Of a DNA stretch of 15,600 nt, positions 1 through 6,124 are shown one piece after another; positions within the stretch are counted from its first letter, which is position 1, and the number at the start of each line of letters is the position of its first letter. This DNA comes from Chloroflexota bacterium. GTDB lineage: Bacteria; Chloroflexota; Dehalococcoidia; Dehalococcoidales; WRFJ01. The stretch covers positions 1-15,600 of the forward strand of contig WRFJ01000006.1 of NCBI GenBank assembly GCA_009778865.1, read 5' to 3'. The notes under the pieces were generated by a model. That model did not search any database, was not told where the DNA came from, and worked only from the letters and a program-made list of their open reading frames with translations. A program made the translations under genes and the position numbers.

Positions 1-1
1 A

Positions 2-1336
2 ACTATGGCGCAGATAGATGCCCAGTCTATTTGTGACTATGCTTGTGCCGATGCTGATTATACATACCGTTTGCAAAAAATATTCGCTACTGAGATTGAT
101 GAGCAAGACTTAAAATATGTATTTTATGATATAGAAATGCCGCTAATGCCGGTATTATCCGATATGGAAGAAGCCGGTATCTTGTTGGATGTTGATTTAT
201 TGGCAAAAATTGGCAAGCGTTATGATGCAGAACTGGCACAGGTTACTAAAGATATTTTTGAATTAACTGGTCGTCAGTTTAACATAAACTCACCGGTGCA
301 ATTGTCAGGAGTGTTGTTTGATGAATTAAAACTGCCGGTATTAAAACACACGGCTACTAGCCGTTCAACCGATGCTAGCGTACTAGAAGAGTTGGTTTCA
401 AAGCATGCTATTGTGCCGCTTTTGTTAAAATACCGCAATATATCTAAAATAAAATCCACTTACATAGATGCTTTACCTAAAATGGTCTCGCCTATTGACA
501 GGCGTTTACATACTAGTTTTAATCAAACCGGCACCGCTACCGGCCGCATCTCTTCTTCCGATCCTAACCTGCAAAACATACCAGCGCGCGAGGACGGCGG
601 CAAAGAAATACGTACGGCTTTTATAGCCAAAGAAGGTTGTGTATTGTTATCGGCTGATTATTCACAGATTGATTTGCGCTCCTTGGCTCATCTCAGTGCC
701 GACAGCACTCTTATTCAGGCCTTTTTAGATGGTGAAGATATTCATTCTTCAACAGCCATGCATCTTTTTAATCTGCCTTTAGAAAAATTAAATCAAGATA
801 TGCGCCGTCTGGCTAAAACTGTTAATTTTGGAGTGATGTATGGCATGAGCGGTTTTGGCTTGGAAAAAGCTGCCAACCTTACTCGCGAAGAAGCCGATAA
901 ATTTATCAAAAATTATTTTGAAAAATACCCGGCGGTGTCGGCCTATTTTGCCAAAGTCAAAGAAGAAGTCAGGCAAAAAGGTTATGTGCAGACAGCTTTT
1001 GGCCGTCGCCGCTACATAAGTGACATTAATTCGCAAAATCATAATGTGCGCATGGGTGCGGAGCGCGGCGCTATTAATATGCCGGTGCAAGGCACATCGG
1101 CTGATATAATCAAAATAGCTATGGTCAACGTGTTTAAAGCTTTAAAAGAAGGTGGTTATCAAAGTCGCATGTTACTGCAAGTTCACGACGAACTTATTTT
1201 AGAATGTCCGCATAGCGAGATAGCTGAGGTCACTAAGTTGGTGAAAAAGCATATGTCTGCTGCTGCTTTGCTACGCGTTCCTCTTAAAGTAGAAGCCAAA
1301 ATAGGTAAAAATTGGGGCGAAATGACCGATGTTTGA
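2..1336 (+). CDS. polA: DNA polymerase I, C-terminal polymerase part (5' end outside window)
   Basis: Family A DNA polymerase, which fills gaps and removes primers in repair and lagging-strand synthesis. The reading frame is open to the window edge, and the family is about 850-930 residues, so the ATG at base 5 is only an internal Met. Numbered from that Met: an exo III-like Y-x3-D (Tyr12, Asp16) closes the 3'-5' exonuclease-like domain. GRISSSDPNLQNIP is at 180-193. Motif A is DYSQIDLR at 218-225 (catalytic Asp218). Motif B is RRLAKTVNFGVMYG at 267-280 (Arg267, Lys271, Phe275, Tyr279). Motif C is QVHDEL at 392-397 (catalytic Asp395). Motif A carries Asp223 where the family nearly always has Glu. 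Whether proofreading is active cannot be judged because exo I and II lie outside. The stop overlaps the next gene by 8 bases. Confidence 0.96.
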   Translation, partial: TMAQIDAQSICDYACADADYTYRLQKIFATEIDEQDLKYVFYDIEMPLMPVLSDMEEAGILLDVDLLAKIGKRYDAELAQVTKDIFELTGRQFNINSPVQLSGVLFDELKLPVLKHTATSRSTDASVLEELVSKHAIVPLLLKYRNISKIKSTYIDALPKMVSPIDRRLHTSFNQTGTATGRISSSDPNLQNIPAREDGGKEIRTAFIAKEGCVLLSADYSQIDLRSLAHLSADSTLIQAFLDGEDIHSSTAMHLFNLPLEKLNQDMRRLAKTVNFGVMYGMSGFGLEKAANLTREEADKFIKNYFEKYPAVSAYFAKVKEEVRQKGYVQTAFGRRRYISDINSQNHNVRMGAERGAINMPVQGTSADIIKIAMVNVFKALKEGGYQSRMLLQVHDELILECPHSEIAEVTKLVKKHMSAAALLRVPLKVEAKIGKNWGEMTDV

Positions 1337-2000
1337 TATGATTAAAACTTTTTTAAGCAAACAGTGGTATATGCGCTTATCACTTTTTTCTTTATTTTTC
1401 TTGTGTTGTTTTATGGCGTTGTTCTTTTTTTGCCGTAGCCAATCACAGCCTGTTTTCTTTGACCAATGGATTATGGATATTATCTATTCGTGGCAAAAAC
1501 CTTTTCTAGACATAGTTTTTAATACAGTTACTTTTATCGGCGGACCGTTGCTACCGTTTTTGATAGTGGGCTTGGCTGTTGTGCTCTTTTTTGTCTTTAA
1601 AAGAGGTATAGCAACTCTCTATTTTTTGGGAGCCAACATTGCTAATGCTGCTTTGATTACTTTTTTCAAATATTTTGGCGACCGTGCTCGTCCGGATGAT
1701 GGTTTGGGTTTGGATGATGCAGTTAACAATTATTCTTTCCCCAGCGGTCACACTGCTATTTCAATAATGTTTTTCGGGACTCTTTTCTGGATGACGCCCA
1801 GTCTTAATAAGAATATATGGGTGCAGATAACTATACGCCTAATTTGTGCCGTATTACTAGTTTTAGTACCGCTTTCTCGCATTTATCTGTATATGCATTA
1901 TCCAACCGATGTTCTAGGCGGCATTTTACTAGCCTTGGGAGTATTGATGGGTTTTCTGTTTATTTTTCGTCTGACTTATAAAGGAGAGAAGCATGCCTGA
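1329..2000 (+). CDS. PAP2-family membrane phosphatase
   Basis: Integral membrane phosphatase of the PAP2 / type 2 phosphatidic acid phosphatase family; members dephosphorylate lipid phosphates such as undecaprenyl pyrophosphate or phosphatidylglycerol phosphate at the outer face of the membrane. All three signature motifs are present in 223 residues: K114-x6-R121-P122, PSGH at 138-141, and S183-R184-x5-H190-x3-D194. These supply the phosphate-binding Lys and Arg and the two catalytic His. About six hydrophobic segments flank them, with the first at roughly 16-36. The ATG at 1329 overlaps the end of polA by 8 bases, which suggests translational coupling; a second ATG at 1338 is possible. The 3' end overlaps mutM by 8 bases. 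The substrate cannot be told from sequence; an undecaprenyl-pyrophosphate role is a guess. Confidence 0.9.
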   Translation: MFDMIKTFLSKQWYMRLSLFSLFFLCCFMALFFFCRSQSQPVFFDQWIMDIIYSWQKPFLDIVFNTVTFIGGPLLPFLIVGLAVVLFFVFKRGIATLYFLGANIANAALITFFKYFGDRARPDDGLGLDDAVNNYSFPSGHTAISIMFFGTLFWMTPSLNKNIWVQITIRLICAVLLVLVPLSRIYLYMHYPTDVLGGILLALGVLMGFLFIFRLTYKGEKHA

Positions 2001-2802
2001 GCTTCCTGAAGTAGAAACCATCAAAAGGCATCTGTTGTCTCTCAAAGGTGCTACTATTGTTAAAGCTCATCTTGATTTGGATAATACTTGCCCTACTTCA
2101 AGCCGGCAGGATTTTTCTACTTTTTTAACAGGGCGTCGGTTAGATGATTTTGACCGTCGTGGTAAGTTTTTGATTGCTAAATTAAGTGGGGGCTTATATT
2201 TAGTGGCTCATTTTCGTATGACTGGCACTTTAGTGGTTTTGCCACTTGATGCTGATATACCTTCACATATGCGCGCCTCTTTTATTTTGGATAACGGGCA
2301 AGTTTTATATTTTAATGATCCACGCAAATTTGGTCGTCTATGGCTTACCCAAAATCTTGATTTAGTGCTATCCGGTTTAGGTCCAGAGCCTTTTAGTGAC
2401 GAATTTACCTCTCAATATCTGCAACAAAAACTTGGTCAAAGCCGTAAACCTATCAAAAGCTTGTTGCTGGAGCAGGATAAAGTAAGCGGTATAGGCAATA
2501 TGTATGCTGATGAAGCTTTGTTTCTTAGCGGGATTTTGCCTACTGTGCCGGCTGTTAAGCTTACAGAACAGCAATATGAAAAGTTGCATAATGCTATCCG
2601 GCAGGCTCTGCAAAGCGGCATAGATAATAATGGTGCCACTGTATCCGACTATCATATGCCTGATGGTAGCGTAGGCCATGCGCAGGAGCATTTTTTTGCA
2701 GCACATAGGAAAGGGTGTTTATGCAAAATATGTGGTACCGAAATTAGGCGCATGGTGGTAGGTGGTCGTGGCACCTATTTTTGTCCGTACTGTCAGCATT
2801 AG
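1993..2802 (+). CDS. mutM: Formamidopyrimidine-DNA glycosylase (Fpg)
   Basis: Bifunctional glycosylase/AP lyase that removes 8-oxoguanine and formamidopyrimidines from DNA. It is 269 residues, the same length as the E. coli enzyme. The N terminus MPELPEVETI gives the catalytic Pro2 (nucleophile after Met removal) and Glu3. Lys58 in RRGKFL, NDPRKFG at 108-114 and the helix-two-turn-helix segment GIGNMYADEALF at 166-177 are conserved. The C-terminal zinc finger uses Cys244, Cys247, Cys264 and Cys267, with the conserved Arg260 of GGRGTYFCP. The start has a good ribosome site (AAGGAGAG, bases 1980-1987) inside the end of the phosphatase gene. Linkage to polA is common in Firmicutes; here a phosphatase is inserted between them and no coaE follows. 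Confidence 0.97.
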   Translation: MPELPEVETIKRHLLSLKGATIVKAHLDLDNTCPTSSRQDFSTFLTGRRLDDFDRRGKFLIAKLSGGLYLVAHFRMTGTLVVLPLDADIPSHMRASFILDNGQVLYFNDPRKFGRLWLTQNLDLVLSGLGPEPFSDEFTSQYLQQKLGQSRKPIKSLLLEQDKVSGIGNMYADEALFLSGILPTVPAVKLTEQQYEKLHNAIRQALQSGIDNNGATVSDYHMPDGSVGHAQEHFFAAHRKGCLCKICGTEIRRMVVGGRGTYFCPYCQH

Positions 2803-2808
2803 AGCTTT

Positions 2809-2837
2809 TTGAAAGCACTTAACCTTTGTGTTATAAT
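2809..2837 (+). promoter_or_regulatory. Sigma-70-type promoter of the 38-residue gene
   Basis: TTGAAA at 2809-2814, a 17-base spacer and TATAAT at 2832-2837. TG-T directly before the -10 also makes it an extended -10. It starts 6 bases after the mutM stop. Expected transcription start is about 2844, leaving a leader of about 27 bases. Confidence 0.8.
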
Positions 2838-2870
2838 TACACTCAGTTTAAGATTTTGGGAGAAAGCCAA

Positions 2871-2987
2871 ATGGCATGTAAAGAAAAAAAAGATTTAAAA
2901 ACTTTTACCGAGAACGTCAATAAAAAAGATAAACTGTCTGGCAAGAAGATTACTTTCGGTTTTGTCAACAAAAAGAAAAAGGACTAG
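2871..2987 (+). CDS. Small lysine-rich protein of 38 residues, function unknown
   Basis: The ATG is preceded at 7 bases by GGGAGA (2858-2863), a good ribosome site, and by a near-consensus promoter. The stop is followed about 20 bases later by a strong hairpin terminator, so this is a complete stand-alone transcription unit. The product starts MACKEKKDLKTF and ends with a run of Lys before a final Asp. Thirteen of 38 residues are Lys, there is one Cys (residue 3), and the middle segment KKITFGFVNK is the only hydrophobic stretch. There is no membrane segment or signal peptide. I do not recognise the family. The charge suggests RNA, ribosome or acidic-surface binding, which is inference only. 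An alternative is that the transcript acts as a small RNA. Confidence 0.7.
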   Translation: MACKEKKDLKTFTENVNKKDKLSGKKITFGFVNKKKKD

Positions 2988-3007
2988 TCTTTAATATAAG
3001 TGCATTT

Positions 3008-3032
3008 AAAAACCGCTTTTTAAGCGGTTTTT
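3008..3032. terminator. Bidirectional rho-independent terminator
   Basis: An 11-bp perfect stem (AAAAACCGCTT paired with its complement at 3022-3032) with a TTT loop. The A and T tracts on the two sides serve both strands: it ends the small gene on the plus strand and trpS on the minus strand. A second 12-base palindrome, GCTTTTAAAAGC, lies directly beside it at 3033-3044. Confidence 0.85.
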
Positions 3033-3067
3033 GCTTTTAAAAGCTCTAACAACAGTTTTTCTTAAAT

Positions 3068-4042
3068 TTAGCGAAGTAGTCCTATAGCTTCTTTAGCTTC
3101 AGTCAGTGTTTGATTTGCCAACTCTATGGCACGCTTAGCTCCGTCATAAATAACATCGTAGATATATTCATCGCTTAGCATAACACGGCGTTCTCTGAAT
3201 GGTTTTAGTTCGTCATTAATAGCTTGTGCTAGCTTTTGCTTACAAGTCACACAGCCCATAAAAGCTTTTTGACAATCATAGTGTATTTGCTCTAAGTTTT
3301 GCAGGTCAAAGAATTTATGCAGAGAAAAAACATTGCATATATCGGGGTGCCCCGGGTCGCTTTTACGCATGCGGGAAACATCGGTAACAGCAGTCATTAT
3401 GCGTTTAGTAGTTTCCTCTTCGGAAAGTGATAATTCTACATGATTATCCATTGATTTACTCATTTTGACCTTACCGTCTAAACCTATAACCACTGGTACT
3501 GCGGTAAGTTTAGCTTGCGGTTCGGGGAATACCGGGCCATAACTGTAATTAAAATGGCGCACAATTTCACGAGCCAGTTCTAGATGCGGCAATTGATCTT
3601 CGCCTACCGGTATAATTTCAGATTTATAAAGTACCACATCAGCGGTCATCAAAACCGGATAACCGACTAAACCGTAGTTGACGTTTTCGGGATGGGCTTT
3701 AACTTTTTCTTTAAAAGTGGGCACGCGCAGTAGCCAATTTAAAGGAGTAATCATAGAAAGTAAAGTATGTAATTCAGTGACTGCCGGCACATGAGATTGC
3801 ACGAAGATGATGGAACGTTTAGGATCTAGACCGGCGGCGATCCAGTCTTTTACCATGTTAAAAGTATTACGGCGTAAGTCTATAGAGTTTTGCATGGTGG
3901 TTAAGGCATGTACATCGGCTACGCAATATAAACATTGATAACTATTTTCTTCTTGTAAAGCCACATAGTTTTTAAGTGCACCTAGGTAGTTACCCAGGTG
4001 CTGATTACCGGTAGGTCTGGCAGCAGAAAATACTCGTTTCAA
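3068..4042 (-). CDS. trpS: Tryptophanyl-tRNA synthetase, iron-sulfur type
   Basis: Class I aminoacyl-tRNA synthetase that charges tRNA-Trp. The product is 324 residues, normal for bacterial TrpRS. The HIGH-type signature PTGNQHLGNYLG (10-21) and the KMSKS loop (193-197) bind ATP. GYPVLMTADVVLY (128-140) and VGEDQ (146-150) are typical of the family. Four cysteines at 236, 257, 264 and 267 form C-x20-C-x6-C-x2-C. This closely resembles the [4Fe-4S] motif known from Thermotoga maritima TrpRS, where the cluster sits near the anticodon-binding region. Translation begins at a TTG with AAAAGGA (4056-4050) 7 bases upstream; no ATG fits better. It is monocistronic by appearance: own promoter, shared terminator. 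The leader is only about 25 bases, too short for a T-box. Confidence 0.96.
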   Translation of the reverse strand: MKRVFSAARPTGNQHLGNYLGALKNYVALQEENSYQCLYCVADVHALTTMQNSIDLRRNTFNMVKDWIAAGLDPKRSIIFVQSHVPAVTELHTLLSMITPLNWLLRVPTFKEKVKAHPENVNYGLVGYPVLMTADVVLYKSEIIPVGEDQLPHLELAREIVRHFNYSYGPVFPEPQAKLTAVPVVIGLDGKVKMSKSMDNHVELSLSEEETTKRIMTAVTDVSRMRKSDPGHPDICNVFSLHKFFDLQNLEQIHYDCQKAFMGCVTCKQKLAQAINDELKPFRERRVMLSDEYIYDVIYDGAKRAIELANQTLTEAKEAIGLLR

Positions 4043-4075
4043 TATAGTGTCCTTTTAATCTAATCATACATTAAA

Positions 4076-4105
4076 ATTTTAACATACGATGTCGAGAATC
4101 TTCAA
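4076..4105 (-). promoter_or_regulatory. Promoter of trpS
   Basis: Read on the minus strand: TTGAAG (4105-4100), an 18-base spacer and TAAAAT (4081-4076), with TG-T before the -10. Predicted start is near 4069, about 26 bases before the TTG codon. Confidence 0.6.
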
Positions 4106-4117
4106 TTAACATAATAA

Positions 4118-4510
4118 CTATTTTATTTCCTGCGGCAATGTATTATCGTTGTTTAAGTTTATAATAACCAAAACCGCAAAAATGATAAGGGCTATGATGC
4201 CTACTACTAAAGCGGCATAGCCGGCACCTTTTTTACCCATGCCGGTGGTAAAAATATTAAGAGACTGACAGATGAGCAGGCCGCCCAGCACCAACGGCAC
4301 GTACAAAAGCACGGTATCTTTAAAAAACAAACCGACAATGGCTATAACAATAGTGACCAAACCGAAAAATATTTGCAGATATAAAAATACAGGTACCTGG
4401 TTTTTAGCAGTAGCACTTGCTTGTTCGTTTGTCGTTGTCTGCCGGTTGTTGGCCGGTTTAATTTTACTGCCGACCGTCTTTACTTTAGCTTTTTGTCTCT
4501 TTTTGGTCAT
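4118..4510 (-). CDS. Small membrane protein with basic N-terminal tail, unknown function
   Basis: A 130-residue protein I cannot assign to a named family. Residues 1-38 are hydrophilic and strongly basic (MTKKRQKAKVK and following), then low-complexity Thr/Ala/Gln. Three hydrophobic segments follow at about 41-63, 67-88 and 97-118, with a Lys-containing turn (MGKKGAGY) between the second and third and a short polar tail. The positive N terminus suggests it stays in the cytoplasm. The ATG abuts the stop of the GNAT gene (TAA then ATG with no gap), so it is almost certainly translated after that gene from the same mRNA. No ribosome site stronger than the coupled stop is seen. Confidence 0.75.
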   Translation of the reverse strand: MTKKRQKAKVKTVGSKIKPANNRQTTTNEQASATAKNQVPVFLYLQIFFGLVTIVIAIVGLFFKDTVLLYVPLVLGGLLICQSLNIFTTGMGKKGAGYAALVVGIIALIIFAVLVIINLNNDNTLPQEIK

Positions 4511-5008
4511 TTACAACTCTTTTTGCATAATATAATCATCCATAACAAAACCGCTACCGATATCAGCCACAAAACTGTCTATAATTTTAAAGCCCATTTT
4601 TTCATAAGCAGCAATTGAATCATTATTATATTTATGAACACTTAAGCGTATATCTTTATAGCCGTAATTTTTGGCTATATCTGCTATTTTATACATGGCT
4701 GCCTTGCCGTAGCCTTGTCTTCTAAAGGCTTGGGTTATGTATATTTTACTGATAAAAAAGTAGCCTTCTTTTTTCTCAACGGCAAAATATCCCAGTGCCA
4801 CATCGCCATCGTACATAATATAATACTCATAACCTTGGTTTATCTGAGAAGTTATAGCCTGTGTACTTTGAAAATTACTTACCATATAATCTATTTGTGC
4901 CGGAAGCAACATATCGCAATAATACTCATGCCATATTTTATCAGCTAGATTAGCTGTCATATCTATATCTTTTTTATCTTTTACCGTTTTAAAAACAATA
5001 TCAGTCAT
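4511..5008 (-). CDS. GNAT-family N-acetyltransferase
   Basis: Acetyl-CoA-dependent acetyltransferase of 165 residues with a single GNAT domain. Motif A is seen as ISKIYITQAFRRQGYGKAAM (86-105), with the R-x-x-G-x-G pyrophosphate loop at Arg96-Gly99-Gly101. Motif B is VHKYNNDSIAAYEKMGF (124-140), including the usual NxxSIxxYEKxGF pattern. The N-terminal region (1-60) would shape the acceptor site. The acceptor, whether small molecule, antibiotic or protein, cannot be predicted. The next gene downstream is a 3-segment membrane protein with zero spacing. Upstream is mscL at 76 bases with no clear promoter in the gap, so it may be read from mscL. Confidence 0.92.
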   Translation of the reverse strand: MTDIVFKTVKDKKDIDMTANLADKIWHEYYCDMLLPAQIDYMVSNFQSTQAITSQINQGYEYYIMYDGDVALGYFAVEKKEGYFFISKIYITQAFRRQGYGKAAMYKIADIAKNYGYKDIRLSVHKYNNDSIAAYEKMGFKIIDSFVADIGSGFVMDDYIMQKEL

Positions 5009-5084
5009 ATATTTTCTAGTCTTATGATTGTATTTTATAAATTATGCCGTTATTTATCTGTATTTTGCAAGGTGCCTGTAATTT

Positions 5085-5465
5085 TTATTCTTTTTCTTCG
5101 ACAGCAGCTTTATCGGTCGGGGTGTCTGTATCATCTTTCGTGGTGATGTTATTGGAAGTATTTTTACCGGTCACTAACATCTTGGCAATGAATTTAATCA
5201 TCAAAAATAAAACAAAAGCGATAAAGATAAAATGAATAATAGCTGTCAAGAAGGCACCAAATTTAATTTCAGCTCCGTTAATATTCCATATCAAAATATT
5301 GCTTAAATCATCTCCGCCGAATATGCCTAAAATAGGCGAAATAATATCGCCGACCAATGAACTGACGATAGCTGTAAAGGCGGCACCGATAACGATGCCC
5401 ACCGCCATACTAAGGGCGTTGCCTTTAAGGGCAAACTCTTTAAATTCGGCAAAAAATTTTTTCAT
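5085..5465 (-). CDS. mscL: Large-conductance mechanosensitive channel
   Basis: Homopentameric inner-membrane pore that opens under high membrane tension and releases solutes during hypo-osmotic shock. The product is 126 residues (E. coli 136). The N-terminal amphipathic helix MKKFFAEFKEFALKGN leads into the Gly/Ala-rich pore helix TM1 (about 17-45, including AVGIVIGAAFTAIVSSLVGD). A short periplasmic loop follows (about 47-69), then TM2 (about 71-95) and an acidic cytoplasmic tail of about 30 residues. The order and motifs are diagnostic. AAGGAAA lies 8-9 bases before the ATG. A promoter candidate lies upstream, so the gene probably starts its own transcript that may include the GNAT gene. 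Confidence 0.96.
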   Translation of the reverse strand: MKKFFAEFKEFALKGNALSMAVGIVIGAAFTAIVSSLVGDIISPILGIFGGDDLSNILIWNINGAEIKFGAFLTAIIHFIFIAFVLFLMIKFIAKMLVTGKNTSNNITTKDDTDTPTDKAAVEEKE

Positions 5466-5492
5466 ATTTCTTTATTTCCTTTTCTCCTTAAA

Positions 5493-5520
5493 TTTATAAG
5501 CCGTAAAGCTTTTTAGTAAA
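5493..5520 (-). promoter_or_regulatory. Candidate promoter of mscL
   Basis: Minus strand: TTTACT (5520-5515), a 16-base spacer, TATAAA (5498-5493). Four of six and five of six bases match consensus, in the only gap upstream of mscL. Confidence 0.4.
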
Positions 5521-5523
5521 TTC

Positions 5524-6003
5524 TTAATTTTTTCTCCAAACAAGCATAAAAGGTAGCAGTTTTTCTATCCTGCACTCTTTGCCATTTAAAAAACCGCGGA
5601 AATTATCATTACGGCGATATACGCCAAAACAATCTGTCATTGAGACGTTTAAAGTACATTGTTTGAAAGCAGCACTTTTTAAGCAATGTAAACCGCAGTC
5701 GGCGATATCAAAAGCAATAAAAATATCTAAAGGCAGATGTCCCTGCCAGTTGTCTAAAGTCGTGTCTAGCACGCTATCTAAAAAATCTTTAGCTAGCTCT
5801 TCATTGGTCGGTATAGTTCGAATGTCTACCTCCATCCATAAGTCAATATCGTAGTCGGCTGCGTAACTTTTCTTTAAACCACGTGAACCACATATAGATA
5901 CTGCTATTACGGCAGCGTGTACGTTAAAGCCGCCAGAAGATAAAATTTCATAAGTTTTGGGCAAGGTTTTAATAAAGTCAACATTGTAATCGCGTATTTT
6001 CAT
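5524..6003 (-). CDS. Nucleotidyltransferase-fold protein, substrate unknown
   Basis: A 159-residue protein with the signature of the polymerase-beta / minimal nucleotidyltransferase superfamily. GSRG (39-42) is followed by D52-x-D54 in YDIDLWMEV, and a third acidic residue, Asp93, lies in LPLDIFIAFD. These three carboxylates would bind two metal ions. Residues 10-30 look like a helix ahead of the core, and the C-terminal third (about 105-159) has no feature I recognise, including four Cys (103, 107, 116, 125). The start has GGAGAAAG 2-3 bases closer than ideal but is the only good choice. MNT proteins often act as the antitoxin half of HEPN/MNT pairs; no HEPN-like partner is adjacent here. 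Aminoglycoside-modifying or tRNA-related roles are also possible. Confidence 0.7.
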   Translation of the reverse strand: MKIRDYNVDFIKTLPKTYEILSSGGFNVHAAVIAVSICGSRGLKKSYAADYDIDLWMEVDIRTIPTNEELAKDFLDSVLDTTLDNWQGHLPLDIFIAFDIADCGLHCLKSAAFKQCTLNVSMTDCFGVYRRNDNFRGFLNGKECRIEKLLPFMLVWRKN

Positions 6004-6032
6004 GTCTTTCTCCGTGCTGTTATATAAGTAAT

Positions 6033-6062
6033 ATTGTAAAACGAAAATATTTATTTAGCCAA
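6033..6062 (-). promoter_or_regulatory. Candidate promoter of the nucleotidyltransferase-fold gene
   Basis: Minus strand: TTGGCT (6062-6057), 18 bases, TACAAT (6038-6033). It lies in the divergent gap shared with the aminopeptidase gene. Confidence 0.4.
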
Positions 6063-6092
6063 AACTTTTTTGCGTTTTTGGTCTATTAAAGA

Positions 6093-6101
6093 TGTTAAAA
6101 T
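6093..6101 (+). promoter_or_regulatory. Extended -10 promoter of the aminopeptidase gene
   Basis: TG-T-TAAAAT, 24 bases before the ATG at 6125. No good -35 is seen; the TG dinucleotide may compensate. The same TGTTAAAAT occurs before trpS and the tRNA gene. Confidence 0.5.
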
Positions 6102-6124
6102 ATAAAAATATGAGGTGTTCTATT

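Noticed and set aside
788..1090. Minus-strand 100-residue frame inside polA
   Set aside because: It is a shadow of the conserved polymerase motifs on the other strand and has no ribosome site.
4043..4117. T-box or Trp-responsive leader ahead of trpS
   Set aside because: The gap is 75 bases and the predicted leader about 26 bases, too short for a T-box; no specifier hairpin is seen.
6092..6124. Earlier in-frame ATG for the aminopeptidase
   Set aside because: It lies inside the -10 element TGTTAAAAT and has no ribosome site; the ATG at 6125 has GAGGTG at 7 bases.
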